Source: Sodalis praecaptivus
GTDB taxonomy: Bacteria; Pseudomonadota; Gammaproteobacteria; Enterobacterales; Enterobacteriaceae
Reading direction: 5' to 3'
Assembly: GCF_000517425.1 (NCBI RefSeq)
Contig: NZ_CP006569.1
Location: 1,178,001-1,242,000 of the forward strand
DNA length: 64,000 nt
A program made the position numbers and the translations under genes. The notes below the pieces were generated by a model. It searched no databases. It was not told where the DNA came from and saw nothing but the letters and a program-made list of their open reading frames with translations. Below are positions 53,283 through 64,000 of the stretch, piece after piece (within the stretch, counting starts at the first letter, position 1; every line of letters begins with the position of its first letter).

Positions 53283-54269
53283 ATGGCCAATATGTTTGCC
53301 CTGATTCTGGCAATCGCGACGCTTATCACCGGGATCCTCTGGTGCCTGGAACGTTTCAAACTGGCGCCTGCGCGCCGCCGGCTGGCGCAGCAACCCGGCC
53401 AGCAACGCGCTGACGCCGTCGGGGTGCCGGCCGGGAATGACGTCGCCGCGAAGGTCAGCCATAAACCTGGCTGGATCGAGACCTGCGCGTCCATTTTCCC
53501 GGTATTGTTATTGGTGTTTGTGGTGCGCTCATTTATTTTCGAGCCGTTTCAAATTCCCTCCGGATCGATGATGCCGACGCTTCTGGTCGGAGATTTCATT
53601 CTGGTGGAAAAATTCGCCTATGGCATTAAAGACCCGATCACCCAGACGACGCTCATTGAAACCGGCCATCCCAAACGCGGTGACGTCGTGGTATTCAAAT
53701 ACCCGCCCGATCCAAGCCTGGACTATATTAAACGGGTCGTGGGTTTGCCGGGCGACCGAGTCAGTTATGATCCGGTCAACAAACGCGTGACGGTGCAGCC
53801 TGGCTGCGTCAGCGGGCAGGACTGCGCCACGGCGTTGCCCATTACCTATAGCGAATTCGCCCCAAGCGATTTTGTACAGACCTTCAACTCGACCGGCAAC
53901 GGCGAAGCCAGTAGCGGTTTCCTGCAGGTCGCGCCCGATAGGCAGGTGGACGGCGGCATTCGCCTGGCGCAGCGCAAAGAGTCGTTGGGCGGCGTGGTGC
54001 ACAATGTGCTGACGGTGCCGGGACAGCAAGATCAATTGGGCATTTATTATCAGCAGCCGGGCAGTTCACTGGCGGAGTGGGTAGTGCCGCAGGGCGAGTA
54101 TTTCATGATGGGCGATAACCGTGATAACAGCGCCGACAGCCGTTATTGGGGATTCGTGCCGGAAAGAAATCTGGTGGGTAAAGCGACGGCTGTCTGGATG
54201 AGCTTCGATAAGCAGGAAGGCCAATGGCCGACCGGCGTACGCTTAAGCCGTATTGGCGGCATTCATTAA
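53283..54269 (+). CDS. lepB: Signal peptidase I
   Basis: A 328-aa inner-membrane protease. The N-terminus has a membrane helix (MANMFALILAIATLITGILW) and a second near FPVLLLVFVVRSFIFEPFQIPSGSM, with the catalytic serine in PSGSMMPTL. The catalytic lysine lies in DYIKRVVGLPGD. Box E MMGDNRDNSADSRYWG is present. GAGGAG before ATG, 15 bp after lepA. Confidence 0.98.
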   Translation: MANMFALILAIATLITGILWCLERFKLAPARRRLAQQPGQQRADAVGVPAGNDVAAKVSHKPGWIETCASIFPVLLLVFVVRSFIFEPFQIPSGSMMPTLLVGDFILVEKFAYGIKDPITQTTLIETGHPKRGDVVVFKYPPDPSLDYIKRVVGLPGDRVSYDPVNKRVTVQPGCVSGQDCATALPITYSEFAPSDFVQTFNSTGNGEASSGFLQVAPDRQVDGGIRLAQRKESLGGVVHNVLTVPGQQDQLGIYYQQPGSSLAEWVVPQGEYFMMGDNRDNSADSRYWGFVPERNLVGKATAVWMSFDKQEGQWPTGVRLSRIGGIH

Positions 54270-56029
<1,760 letters not shown>

Positions 56030-56038
56030 GGAGCGCCG

Positions 56039-56818
56039 ATGGACGGTTGGCAACGCGCTTTCGTGCTGCATGCACGCCCCTACAGCGAAACCAGCCTGCT
56101 TCTGGACTTTTTCACCGAGCATCAAGGACGGGTGCGCATTCTGGCCAAGGGCGCGCGTTCGCGCCGCTCCGCGCTTAAAGGCGTGCTGCAGCCGTTTACG
56201 CCGCTGCTGGCCCGCTGGGGCGGCCGCGGCGAGGTAAAGACCCTGCGCAGCGCCGAACCCGTCTCGCTGGGCCTGCCGCTGACCGGGTTGATGCTGTATA
56301 GCGGACTCTATATCAACGAGCTGCTGTCGCGCGTACTCGCCCATGAAACCGATTACTCCACGCTGTTTTACGATTACCTCCAGTGTCTGCAATGGCTGGC
56401 GGGCGCCACCGGTTCACCGGAGCCGGCGCTGCGCCGTTTTGAACTGGCATTGCTGACGCATCTGGGTTACGGCGTCGATTTCCTGCATTGCGCCGGCTCC
56501 GGCGAGCCGGTCGACGACGCCATGACCTATCGTTACCGGGAAGAGAAAGGCTTTATCGCCAGCGTACTCTTGGATCGCTATAGCTTTACCGGCCGCGAGC
56601 TGCGCGCCCTGGCGGCGCGCGAGTTTCCCGACGTTGACACGCTGCGCGCGGCCAAGCGGTTTACCCGTATGGCGCTGAAACCCTATCTGGGCGGCAAACC
56701 GCTCAAGAGCCGCGAGCTGTTTCGTCAGTTTCTCGACCGGCGTCCGGGCGGCGCAGGCGGTGCGGCGGCGCGGGATGCGGGTCCGTCGGGGCCAGCCGGT
56801 GAAGCGGGTGAGCAATAA
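56039..56818 (+). CDS. recO: DNA repair protein RecO with extended C-terminus
   Basis: A 259-aa protein. OB-fold N-terminus [40 protein letters not shown] and LQPFTPLL are typical; it loads RecA onto SSB-coated DNA with RecR. About 17 residues longer than E. coli RecO (242 aa), owing to a Gly/Ala/Pro tail ([12 protein letters not shown] and on). Starts 9 bp after era. Confidence 0.95.
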   Translation: MDGWQRAFVLHARPYSETSLLLDFFTEHQGRVRILAKGARSRRSALKGVLQPFTPLLARWGGRGEVKTLRSAEPVSLGLPLTGLMLYSGLYINELLSRVLAHETDYSTLFYDYLQCLQWLAGATGSPEPALRRFELALLTHLGYGVDFLHCAGSGEPVDDAMTYRYREEKGFIASVLLDRYSFTGRELRALAAREFPDVDTLRAAKRFTRMALKPYLGGKPLKSRELFRQFLDRRPGGAGGAAARDAGPSGPAGEAGEQ

Positions 56819-56882
56819 ACTGGCCTGCGTCACAGCGCTGGTTTACACTGCGACACAGTATCGACAAAATCAGGGGAAGGGG

Positions 56883-57614
56883 ATGTCTGAATTGCTGCTG
56901 GGCGTGAATATCGATCATATCGCAACGTTACGCAATGCGCGCGGGACGGCCTGGCCGGATCCGGTTCAAGCGGCTTTTATCGCCGAGCAAGCGGGGGCCG
57001 ACGGCATTACCGTGCATCTGCGCGAAGATCGCCGGCATATCACCGATCGCGATGTCCATCTGCTGCGCAAGACGATTCAGACCCGAATGAATCTGGAAAT
57101 GGCGGTGACGGAGGAGATGGTGGCTATTGCCTGTTCCCTGTCGCCGCATTTCTGTTGTCTGGTGCCGGAAAAGCGCCAGGAAGTCACCACCGAAGGCGGG
57201 CTGGATGTGGCCGGCCAGCGCGACAAACTTCGTCAGGCCGTGGCCCGTCTAAGCGATGCCGGGATCCAGGTCTCGTTGTTTATCGATGCCGATGAGCGTC
57301 AGATCGCGGCGGCGGCGGAAGTGGGCGCGCCCTACATTGAAATTCATACCGGCGCCTATGCCGATGCGGCCGATGAAGCATCGCGCGCCGCGGAGTTCGC
57401 TCGCATCAGTCATGGCGCGCAGTACGCCACGACGCTGGGCCTCAAGGTCAATGCCGGCCACGGTCTTGATTATCACAATGTGAAGCCCGTGGCCGCGCTG
57501 GCGCCTATGCACGAGCTGAATATCGGCCACGCGATTATCAGCCGGGCCGTGATTGGCGGTCTGGCGGAAGCGGTAAGCGACATGAAACGCCTGATGCGCG
57601 AAGCGCGCGGCTGA
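56883..57614 (+). CDS. pdxJ: Pyridoxine 5'-phosphate synthase
   Basis: A 243-aa TIM-barrel enzyme, E. coli length. [36 protein letters not shown], and [10 protein letters not shown]-like (seen: [11 protein letters not shown]). It joins 1-deoxyxylulose 5-phosphate and aminoacetone phosphate in vitamin B6 synthesis. ATG at 56883 after GGGGAAGG; the upstream open frame is recO's shadow. Overlaps acpS by 1 bp. Confidence 0.97.
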   Translation: MSELLLGVNIDHIATLRNARGTAWPDPVQAAFIAEQAGADGITVHLREDRRHITDRDVHLLRKTIQTRMNLEMAVTEEMVAIACSLSPHFCCLVPEKRQEVTTEGGLDVAGQRDKLRQAVARLSDAGIQVSLFIDADERQIAAAAEVGAPYIEIHTGAYADAADEASRAAEFARISHGAQYATTLGLKVNAGHGLDYHNVKPVAALAPMHELNIGHAIISRAVIGGLAEAVSDMKRLMREARG

Positions 57615-57994
57615 TGGCGATTGTCGGCATTGGTACCGATATCGTCGAGATTGGACGTATCGAGGCGGTGGTTTCCCGCAGCGGCGATCGGCTTGCGCGC
57701 CGTATCCTCAGCCCCGATGAATGGTTGCAATATCAGCAGCACAATCAGCCGGTACGCTTCCTCGCCAAACGCTTCGCGGTAAAAGAGGCGGCGTCGAAGG
57801 CGCTTGGCACCGGTATTCGTGACGGGCTGGCTTTTGCGCAGTTTGAGGTCTGCAATGATGCGTTGGGTAAACCTTCGTTACGGTTGTTTGCCCAGGCGGC
57901 GGAGCTGGCCAGCCAATTAGGCGTCACCGGCATGTACGTCACGTTGGCCGATGAGCGGCATTACGCCTGCGCCACGGTCATCTTTGAACGCTGA
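57614..57994 (+). CDS. acpS: Holo-[acyl-carrier-protein] synthase
   Basis: A 126-aa phosphopantetheinyl transferase: [13 protein letters not shown] (Mg-binding D) and [20 protein letters not shown]. It attaches the 4'-phosphopantetheine arm to ACP for fatty-acid synthesis. Start overlaps the pdxJ stop (TGATG), so coupled; last gene of the lepB-acpS operon. Confidence 0.97.
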   Translation: MAIVGIGTDIVEIGRIEAVVSRSGDRLARRILSPDEWLQYQQHNQPVRFLAKRFAVKEAASKALGTGIRDGLAFAQFEVCNDALGKPSLRLFAQAAELASQLGVTGMYVTLADERHYACATVIFER

Positions 57995-58018
57995 CGCCGC
58001 GCGGCGGCGGCCCTAGGG

Positions 58019-58279
58019 CTAAAGCCTATCGGCGTGGTGCAGCAGCACAAACTTTTCCCACAGCGCATCGCTATTTTCCACACGCTGCGGATCGGCAATG
58101 ATCGTGTGATCGATAGGGCATACCTGCTGGCAGGTGGGCCGATCATAGTGACCGATACACTCCGTACAGCGGTCGGCATCGATTTGATAATACTCCGCGC
58201 CCATACTGATGGCCTGGTTCGGGCACTCCGGTTCGCACATGTCGCAATTGATGCAGCGTTTAGTAATAAGTAAAGCCAT
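58019..58279 (-). CDS. yfhL: YfhL-family ferredoxin
   Basis: An 86-aa 2[4Fe-4S] ferredoxin. First cluster CINCDMCEPECP, second CTECIGHYDRPTCQQVCP, with the eight-residue insertion between cysteines typical of the Alvin-type (YfhL) group. Electron carrier; in some bacteria needed for tRNA hydroxylation. Convergent with acpS, 24 bp apart. Confidence 0.96.
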   Translation of the reverse strand: MALLITKRCINCDMCEPECPNQAISMGAEYYQIDADRCTECIGHYDRPTCQQVCPIDHTIIADPQRVENSDALWEKFVLLHHADRL

Positions 58280-58793
58280 TTCAGGGTATTACCATGGTAA
58301 CCATACAAAACTTCAAGGTGTGGCGTTGTCTTATTCTGTCTCGACGGCCTAAGTTAATCGCGCGTCGTCAACGCCGATAAGCGTCGTTGGGCAACACGAC
58401 AGCGTTTTCTTTACGCAGGCATGGCGATGAAGCCCGCTTCCGCGCCTTGGCCGATAAGGTTTGAGAATGCCGCGCACTGTAACACATAAACCGGACGGGC
58501 CCAATGATGGCGATGATTACGCCTTGGTTACAAGTCAGTCGCTCCCGTCGTCGGTCAGTTTGAATGGACATAAAAGGGTGGGCTTTGACACCTCACGTCA
58601 CCGACCGAAGAAAGGGCGCGGTTTGGCCACCTCAACCCCGTTGTCTTATCGCTAGGTTTTAATCGAGGCGACAGGACAAAGGCGTGGCCGTTTCGGCGCT
58701 CCCCACCGCCGTAGAGATTTCAGCACAGGTGACCGGCAGACCCCGCTCAGGCGGGCTGGCGCGGGCGAGCCGGCATTGCCGCGCCGCCAGGCG
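58280..58793. other. Gene-free spacer between yfhL and the LuxR-type gene
   Basis: About 510 bp. Frames of 64-67 codons exist on both strands but overlap each other and lack ribosome sites. Nothing recognisable; may contain remnants of a lost gene. Confidence 0.5.
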
Positions 58794-59507
58794 TTACCAG
58801 AAGAAATTCACGCCCTGCCGCAGGCGCTTTCTGGGGATATAGTGATTCAGGCCTGTGGCCTGGCAGTGATCGATCAGGGCGCTCAAGGAATTGATGCCGA
58901 TTTTGCTGTAAATCGTACAGAGTCGATTTTCCACCGTCCGGTGCGACAAGGTTAACGCCGCGGCAATTTCCTTTGCGCTAAGTTTCTGTATGGCGAAGAA
59001 AATGATATCCAGCTCTTTTTCGTTAAAGGTGTCGTCAGGGGGCGTGAGGCTGATAACCGATGGTTTCAACTGTTTGCAAAAATCCCACAATGACAGAAAG
59101 GTGAACCTTTTGGCGTAACAGAAGGTGCCCAACACACCTCCTTGAGAATCATAGACGGGGAATTTGGCGCAGTACCATGGCTCCAGCACCGCGCGGCGGG
59201 TAAAAAAAGACGTGGTAATGATTTCCGCGCCCTCAGGACTGGCCTGCGCTTTTCTGTCGTGCGCCTGATAATCGGCGGCAAATTCCGCCCAGGGGGTGGG
59301 GAATTCACCGTCAAGACGGCCCTCGAAGTCAAAATTGGCGGGAATATTGGCAAAGTCCTGCGCCGCCTCATTGATATAAACATAGCGGGAATCGTGACTT
59401 TTCAGCGCCCACGGCAGGGGGGCTTTTTCCATAAACGTTATGAGCGGTAGGTGGTCGAGCGTTTCCCGGGTAAGCGCTGTGGACAATCCGTTGTCGTTTT
59501 GCTCCAT
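58794..59507 (-). CDS. PAS-LuxR-type transcriptional regulator
   Basis: A 237-aa protein. The N-terminal ~140 residues look like a PAS sensor (PLITFMEKAPLPWALKSHDSRYVYINEAAQDF ... VLGTFCYAKRFTFL). The C-terminal part is a LuxR helix-turn-helix: ELDIIFFAIQKLSAKEIAAA then LTLSHRTVENRLCTIYSKIGI. GGAGG lies before the ATG. Signal unknown. Divergent from the phosphatase gene at 59800, which may be its target. Confidence 0.85.
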   Translation of the reverse strand: MEQNDNGLSTALTRETLDHLPLITFMEKAPLPWALKSHDSRYVYINEAAQDFANIPANFDFEGRLDGEFPTPWAEFAADYQAHDRKAQASPEGAEIITTSFFTRRAVLEPWYCAKFPVYDSQGGVLGTFCYAKRFTFLSLWDFCKQLKPSVISLTPPDDTFNEKELDIIFFAIQKLSAKEIAAALTLSHRTVENRLCTIYSKIGINSLSALIDHCQATGLNHYIPRKRLRQGVNFFW

Positions 59508-59799
59508 GAGGGGGCCTCCTCGGCAATCGTTAGCCTGATGCGGTAATATGAAACACTTGGCAAGAGTAACGGTTACACAAATGCCAAGACGGATAAAGAG
59601 TACTGTTCCCTTACTTCAAAGGGTAACCCTATTCACTCATAAAAAGAGGTTCAAGCCTTGTCCGGCGGCCTCTGGCGTGATGATCCTCGCAGCGGCTTTC
59701 CCCTCCCGGCGCGATAATGAACTGACATAAAACCGTCATATAACGGGCTTAACATTGCCAAAAGCTGTCCGTCTCCCCTTGATTGAGAAGGAATTCCTC

Positions 59800-61074
59800 A
59801 TGTCTTCGTTACGCATCTCCGCGCTGGTGTGTGCGCTCATACTGCCTTACGCCGCGTTAGCACAACGCCCGGCGCAGGCCCCCCTGCCGCAGACCTTGGA
59901 GGCGACGACCCTCGCCAATAGCCAGCCTGCGTTTTCGGCGCTGGACTCGAATATCGTGCAACATCTGCGCCACGCCCTCGCGGGCAACGGCGGCAAACTG
60001 GACCGCGCCAGTCTCGATGACGCCGATCAAACGCCGCAGCAGGCCGATAAAGCCTGGCTGCGTCAGAGCGGCTATGATTTTGCCTATCCCGCCAATCAAC
60101 AGGCGGGTATCACGCTACTCGAGACGTTTAACTCGCTATCTCCCACCCTCCAGCAGGAGAGCCTGGCGCGAGTGACGAGCATCAATCAAAACGCGACCCG
60201 TGGCTTGCGCCAGCAGGCATTGGTGGATGCGGAAGGCATTCCCTATCTCTATTTTTTGGCGGACGCCCTTGGCCCTCGGCTGGGGAACGCTTTTATTAAC
60301 GCCTATGATAAGGGCGAGTTGGGCAAGGCGGCTGCATTGATTAAAGCCAGCGAAGTCAGCACCTCGGCGGCGAAAAAACATTTCAATTATCCGCGGCCGT
60401 TTTTACCTCCCGGTAATCGCATTCTGCCGGTACCGGATGATATCGTGGTGCAGGATAACCATCCCTACACCGCCGACGGCGGCGCGTTTCCTAGCGGGCA
60501 TACCAACACCGGGTATACCGATGCGTTATTATTGGCGGAAATGATACCTGAACGCTTTGTCCCATTGGTGGATCGCGGCGCAAAATATGGCTATTCCCGC
60601 CTGGTGCTGGGCGTGCATTACCCGCTGGACGTCATCGGCTCGCGGATGGTGGCGGAGCGTAATGTCGCGCATTATCTCAACGACCCGGCGTACCGTCGGC
60701 TTTTTGAACAGGCCAAACTTCAATTGCGCAGCGCGTTAGAAAAAGAGTGCGGCACCACAATTGCCCAATGTGCCCAGACCGGCCAGGAAGGCGACCCTTA
60801 TGCCCAGAGCGGTATGACGGCATTTTATCGCTATACCATGACCTATCAATTGCCGCGCGCTAGCGTGACCCGCGCTCAGGCGGTCACCGTGCCGGCCGGG
60901 GCCGAGGTGCTGCTGGCGTTTCCGCTGCCCGAACTTAGCGCCAGCCAGCGGCGGGCGTTGATGGTGCGCACGATGATTGACGATGGTTATCCGCTCTCGG
61001 GCGGCCAGGGGGAGCAAAATTTCTGGCAGCGGTTGAATCTGCATGAGGCCGTGCTGCGGGCCCATGCCGGCTAG
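59800..61074 (+). CDS. Secreted acid phosphatase of the PAP2 family (class A-like)
   Basis: A 424-aa protein with signal peptide MSSLRISALVCALILPYAAL and AQ cleavage. The three PAP2/class A motifs are present: KKHFNYPRP (K-x6-RP), AFPSGHTNTGY (PSGH) and SRLVLGVHYPLDVIGSR (SR-x5-H-x3-D). It is longer than classical PhoN/PhoC (~250 aa) because of an extra ~100 residues at each end, as in large vanadium-haloperoxidase-like phosphatases. ATG at 59800 with AAGGAA upstream. Periplasmic phosphate scavenging is likely. Confidence 0.85.
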   Translation: MSSLRISALVCALILPYAALAQRPAQAPLPQTLEATTLANSQPAFSALDSNIVQHLRHALAGNGGKLDRASLDDADQTPQQADKAWLRQSGYDFAYPANQQAGITLLETFNSLSPTLQQESLARVTSINQNATRGLRQQALVDAEGIPYLYFLADALGPRLGNAFINAYDKGELGKAAALIKASEVSTSAAKKHFNYPRPFLPPGNRILPVPDDIVVQDNHPYTADGGAFPSGHTNTGYTDALLLAEMIPERFVPLVDRGAKYGYSRLVLGVHYPLDVIGSRMVAERNVAHYLNDPAYRRLFEQAKLQLRSALEKECGTTIAQCAQTGQEGDPYAQSGMTAFYRYTMTYQLPRASVTRAQAVTVPAGAEVLLAFPLPELSASQRRALMVRTMIDDGYPLSGGQGEQNFWQRLNLHEAVLRAHAG

Positions 61075-61080
61075 GCAACC

Positions 61081-61929
61081 TCAGACCAGCTTCTTGACCA
61101 GCTCTTCACTATGGCGGATGCGGTCTGGGGCGTGTTCAAGATCCTGTTGTACCAGCCCCATAAACAGTAGGTCGGTTAACGCCTGTTGCGCGATATTCGA
61201 GGAGATGGCCCCGCTACGCTGGGCCTGCTGCTCTGAGACGGTATACAGCGTCAAATCGGCATAGTGTTGCAGCTCATTGGGCGCGAAATTGGTGACCGCC
61301 ATGACCCGCGCCCCCGCCCGCAGCGCCTCCTGCGCCGCCAGATTGATCTCCCGCCGCGTGCCGCTAAAAGAGATAGCGAACAGCAGATCGTCCGGACCCA
61401 GCGCCTGCACCGTCGCCAGCAATACGTGCATGTCGTTTTCCGCCACCGCCGCCATGCCGATTTTCATCAGCTTGTAAGAGAAATCGCGCGCCACCAGGCC
61501 CGATGCGCCGATGCCGACAATAATAATTCGCTTCGAGCGTTGCAGTATCTCCACGCCCTGGCGCAATTTGTCTTCGCTATTGATATCCAGCGTGCCGCGC
61601 AGGGCGGCCACTTTTTCCGCCAGCAGCTTTTCGCCTACGGTTTTGATGGGATCATCACTGAGTATTTGGTTATGTACCGGTATGGAGGGCGGATCCTGGC
61701 GATTGACCAGCGCTTCGCTCAGGGCAAGTTTTAGCGCGGTAAACCCTTTATAACCCAGCTTCTGAGCAAATTTCACCACGCTTGACTGGCTGACGCCGGT
61801 CATTTCCGCCACGCGCTGCGAACTAAGATGGCGCGCTTCTTCGGTATGATGCAGTAAAAAATCCGCCAATTTCTGGTCATTGCGCGATAGCGATCGGTAT
61901 AACTGGCGTATCCGTAATAAACTGCTCAT
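61081..61929 (-). CDS. murR: MurPQ operon repressor MurR
   Basis: A 282-aa RpiR-family regulator: N-terminal HTH SSQRVAEMTGVSQSSVVKFAQKLGYKGF, C-terminal SIS sugar-phosphate domain (IIIVGIGASGLVARDFSYKL ... FAISFSGTRREI). It represses murQP until N-acetylmuramic acid 6-phosphate binds. Divergent from murQ; palindromes between them are candidate operators. Confidence 0.92.
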   Translation of the reverse strand: MSSLLRIRQLYRSLSRNDQKLADFLLHHTEEARHLSSQRVAEMTGVSQSSVVKFAQKLGYKGFTALKLALSEALVNRQDPPSIPVHNQILSDDPIKTVGEKLLAEKVAALRGTLDINSEDKLRQGVEILQRSKRIIIVGIGASGLVARDFSYKLMKIGMAAVAENDMHVLLATVQALGPDDLLFAISFSGTRREINLAAQEALRAGARVMAVTNFAPNELQHYADLTLYTVSEQQAQRSGAISSNIAQQALTDLLFMGLVQQDLEHAPDRIRHSEELVKKLV

Positions 61930-62016
61930 GCACTGTTCTCCGGCGTTACGCCGTCGTAGCGGAACGAGGGGAAGGCTCCCCGGGATCGGGCGGCGAGATT
62001 TCCCTCGCCTACAAGA

Positions 62017-62033
62017 ATTATCTATTCGATAAT
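62017..62033. promoter_or_regulatory. Candidate MurR operator: ATTATC-N5-GATAAT
   Basis: A perfect 6-bp palindrome with a 5-bp centre in the 143-bp murR-murQ gap. Assigned by position only. Confidence 0.4.
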
Positions 62034-62045
62034 AGTTTTTATTAT

Positions 62046-62062
62046 TTGAATTAAAAATTCAA
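62046..62062. promoter_or_regulatory. Candidate MurR operator: TTGAATT-N3-AATTCAA
   Basis: A perfect 7-bp palindrome 10 bp before the murQ start, so an operator here would block transcription or translation. Confidence 0.4.
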
Positions 62063-62072
62063 CGGTGACTGT

Positions 62073-62975
62073 ATGAATTTAGGGGCGCTCGTATCGGAAA
62101 CACGCCATCCGGACTCGATGGCTTTGGATACCTTATCAACGCTTGAGATGGTGAGGCTGTTTAATCAACAGGACAAGCTGGTGCCGGAGGCCATTGCGTC
62201 CGAGCTGCCGGCGGTGGCAGCCGCTATCGATCGGGCGGCGCAGGCGCTCGGGGCCGGCGGGCGGCTTATCTATCTGGGGGCCGGCACCAGCGGCAGGCTG
62301 GGGGTGCTGGATGCGTCGGAATGCCCGCCGACCTTCGGCGTGCCGCCAGACAAAGTGATCGGCCTCATCGCCGGCGGTCCCGGCGCGCTGCTCAAAGCGG
62401 TGGAGGGGGCGGAGGACGATATGGCGCTGGGAGAACGCGACCTCCGACACCTCCAGCTCACCCCCGCCGATGTCGTCGTGGGGCTCGCGGCGTCGGGCCG
62501 AACCCCGTACGTGCTGGGCGCATTGCGCTATGCCCGCACGCTGGGCTGCGCCACCGTCGCGGTTTCCTGTAATCCGGATTCGCCGATCGCCCAGGCGGCG
62601 GATATTGCGATATCACCGGTGGTGGGGCCAGAAGTGCTGACCGGTTCGACGCGCATGAAATCCGGCACCGCGCAGAAACTGGTGCTGAATATGATCTCCA
62701 CCGGCGCCATGGTGAAACTGGGCAAGGTTTATCAAAACCTGATGGTGGATGTAAAGGCCACCAATGTGAAGCTGCGCGACCGCGCCTGCCGCATTGTTTG
62801 CGAGGCCTGCGGCGTCGACGCCGACCGGGCAAAGGCGGCCCTGGCGCAGACCGACTATGACGTTAAACCGGCTATTCTCATGCTGCTAAGCGGTAAAAGC
62901 GCCGCCGAGGCGCAAGCGGCGCTGAGAGCGCACGACGGCTTTTTGCGGGCGGCGTTGGCGGACGAGCGCACATAA
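62073..62975 (+). CDS. murQ: N-acetylmuramic acid 6-phosphate etherase
   Basis: A 300-aa SIS-domain etherase: [46 protein letters not shown], GVxAGG-type [20 protein letters not shown], and [18 protein letters not shown]. It splits the lactyl ether of MurNAc-6-phosphate to GlcNAc-6-phosphate in cell-wall recycling. GGTGA before ATG. Confidence 0.97.
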   Translation: MNLGALVSETRHPDSMALDTLSTLEMVRLFNQQDKLVPEAIASELPAVAAAIDRAAQALGAGGRLIYLGAGTSGRLGVLDASECPPTFGVPPDKVIGLIAGGPGALLKAVEGAEDDMALGERDLRHLQLTPADVVVGLAASGRTPYVLGALRYARTLGCATVAVSCNPDSPIAQAADIAISPVVGPEVLTGSTRMKSGTAQKLVLNMISTGAMVKLGKVYQNLMVDVKATNVKLRDRACRIVCEACGVDADRAKAALAQTDYDVKPAILMLLSGKSAAEAQAALRAHDGFLRAALADERT

Positions 62976-63128
62976 CACGGGCCGGCGAGCGGCACATTGG
63001 GCAAAGCCGTCTTTGACCAGCGCCAAGGCGACGCCCAACCGCCCGCTATCCGCCCGTCGGCCTAACGGACGCCTGGGGCGCGCCGGCACAACGCGGTGCG
63101 CCATCATTAACGGCACGGGAGCCCCAGA

Positions 63129-64000
63129 ATGCATCAGAGCGACAGCGTGGCGGCAGCGCTGCTGTCCGGCCTTGGCGGGCCGGACAATGTGCTAAAGCTG
63201 GAGAACTGCATGACCCGGGTGCGGGTCGAAGTGGTTGATGACCGACGCGTGGACATCGACGCCATCAAACGTGTGGCGGGCGTTAAAGGCTACATTATGC
63301 AGGGCCGGCAGCATCAGCTTATCGCTGGGCCGGGCGCCGCGGCGAAGATCGTCGACGCCATGCGCCGCCTACTGCCGAGTGCGCCGGGCGAGTCCCCCGT
63401 CATCGGTTCGGCGCACGGCGCGGCGCAAACCCGGGACCGCGTCAAGGCGCGCTATGCGACGCCCGTCAGCGGCGCTTTGCGCCAGTTGGCCAACGTGTTT
63501 ATTCCGCTCATCCCGGCGTTTATCGCCTCCGGTCTTATCACGGGACTGATCAATTTGCTTACGCGTGCGGACGTCAGCGGCGATATAGCGCGGTCCTATC
63601 CTAATGTGCTCGGGCTGCTGGCGCTGTTTGGCAGTGCGGTATTCGCCATCATGAACATTTTGGTGGGGGTAAACGCGGCGCGGGTGTTCGGCGGTTCACA
63701 GGCCATGGGCGGGGTGATGGCCGCGATTTTGAGCAGCCCCGGTTTAGCGCAAATCCGGCTTTTCGACGAGCCGCTACAGCCCGGCCGGGGCGGGGTGATC
63801 GCCGTGTTGCTGGTGGTTGCCCTGATGTGCTGGGTGGAAAAAGCGTTGCGGCGCCATTTACCGGAGTCGATAGAGCTGATAGTTAATCCGCTTCTGACTA
63901 CACTGATAACTGCGTCGCTGGCGATAGTCGTGCTGCAACCGCTCGGCGGGGCGGTATCCGACGCTATTGCCCACGGGGTGAATGTCGCAATTGATCGCGG
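63129..64000 (+). CDS. murP: PTS N-acetylmuramic acid transporter subunit EIIBC, partial
   Basis: Open to the right edge; 290 codons visible. EIIB domain with phosphorylated cysteine in KLENCMTRVRVEV (C28), then GVKGYIMQGRQHQLIAGPGAA; EIIC begins QLANVFIPLIPAFIASGLITG, followed by membrane helices (VLGLLALFGSAVFAIMNILVG; VIAVLLVVALMCWVE; LLTTLITASLAIVVLQPLGG). It imports and phosphorylates MurNAc, feeding MurQ. 153 bp separate it from murQ. Confidence 0.93.
   Translation, partial: MHQSDSVAAALLSGLGGPDNVLKLENCMTRVRVEVVDDRRVDIDAIKRVAGVKGYIMQGRQHQLIAGPGAAAKIVDAMRRLLPSAPGESPVIGSAHGAAQTRDRVKARYATPVSGALRQLANVFIPLIPAFIASGLITGLINLLTRADVSGDIARSYPNVLGLLALFGSAVFAIMNILVGVNAARVFGGSQAMGGVMAAILSSPGLAQIRLFDEPLQPGRGGVIAVLLVVALMCWVEKALRRHLPESIELIVNPLLTTLITASLAIVVLQPLGGAVSDAIAHGVNVAIDR

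Overview
The window is a chromosomal segment of a gammaproteobacterium of the order Enterobacterales. The conserved blocks (smpB-ratAB-bamE-recN-nadK-grpE; srmB-trmN6-nadB-rpoE-rseABC-lepAB-rnc-era-recO-pdxJ-acpS-yfhL; murR-murQP) follow the Escherichia/Yersinia order and encode proteins very close to the E. coli ones. The tmRNA tag reads ANDSQYESAALAA, as I remember it from Yersinia. The moderately GC-rich core with long gene-poor spacers suggests the Sodalis group, but that genus call is an inference. No core gene in the window is broken.

Layout. (1) 1-2194: chromosome-like genes (cut-off VOC/glyoxalase protein, AraC-type regulator, NmrA-like reductase), then a CCGATA hexanucleotide array at 2231-2370. 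(2) 2640-7069: AT-rich accessory DNA with two unrecognised proteins, one ending in a nuclease-like domain, plus gene debris. (3) 7070-34739: a ~27.6-kb integrated island of the CP4-57/P4 type, inserted just downstream of ssrA and bounded by a 52-bp direct repeat (50/52 identical) that carries the ssrA terminator. (4) 34772-64000: tmRNA gene and conserved core genome.

The island has the CP4-57 skeleton: integrase, AlpA, a YfjJ/Gp2-like replication protein, and at the far end yfjP, yfjR, yfjQ, yfjX, yfjY, ypjJ-like and the yfjZ/ypjF-type toxin-antitoxin pair. Between the YfjJ-like gene and yfjP, where E. coli K-12 carries rnlAB, it has about 14 kb of apparent anti-phage cargo: a three-gene unit (radical SAM enzyme, 135-aa protein, 1341-aa nuclease-STAND NTPase), a divergent Gabija-like pair (OLD nuclease plus UvrD-like helicase) followed by a DUF5677-like gene, and a second 1283-aa nuclease-STAND NTPase. 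The radical SAM/135-aa/STAND unit is the best candidate here for an undescribed system.

Several regulatory sites can be read directly in the core: a sigma-32 promoter before grpE, two LexA boxes before recN, two FNR boxes 52 bp apart before grcA, and a sigma-E promoter before rpoE. The recN-to-grpE block covers DNA repair and protein quality control; rpoE-rseABC is the envelope-stress operon; lepB to acpS is the usual secretion/RNA-processing/ribosome-biogenesis/cofactor operon; murR/murQP recycles N-acetylmuramic acid.
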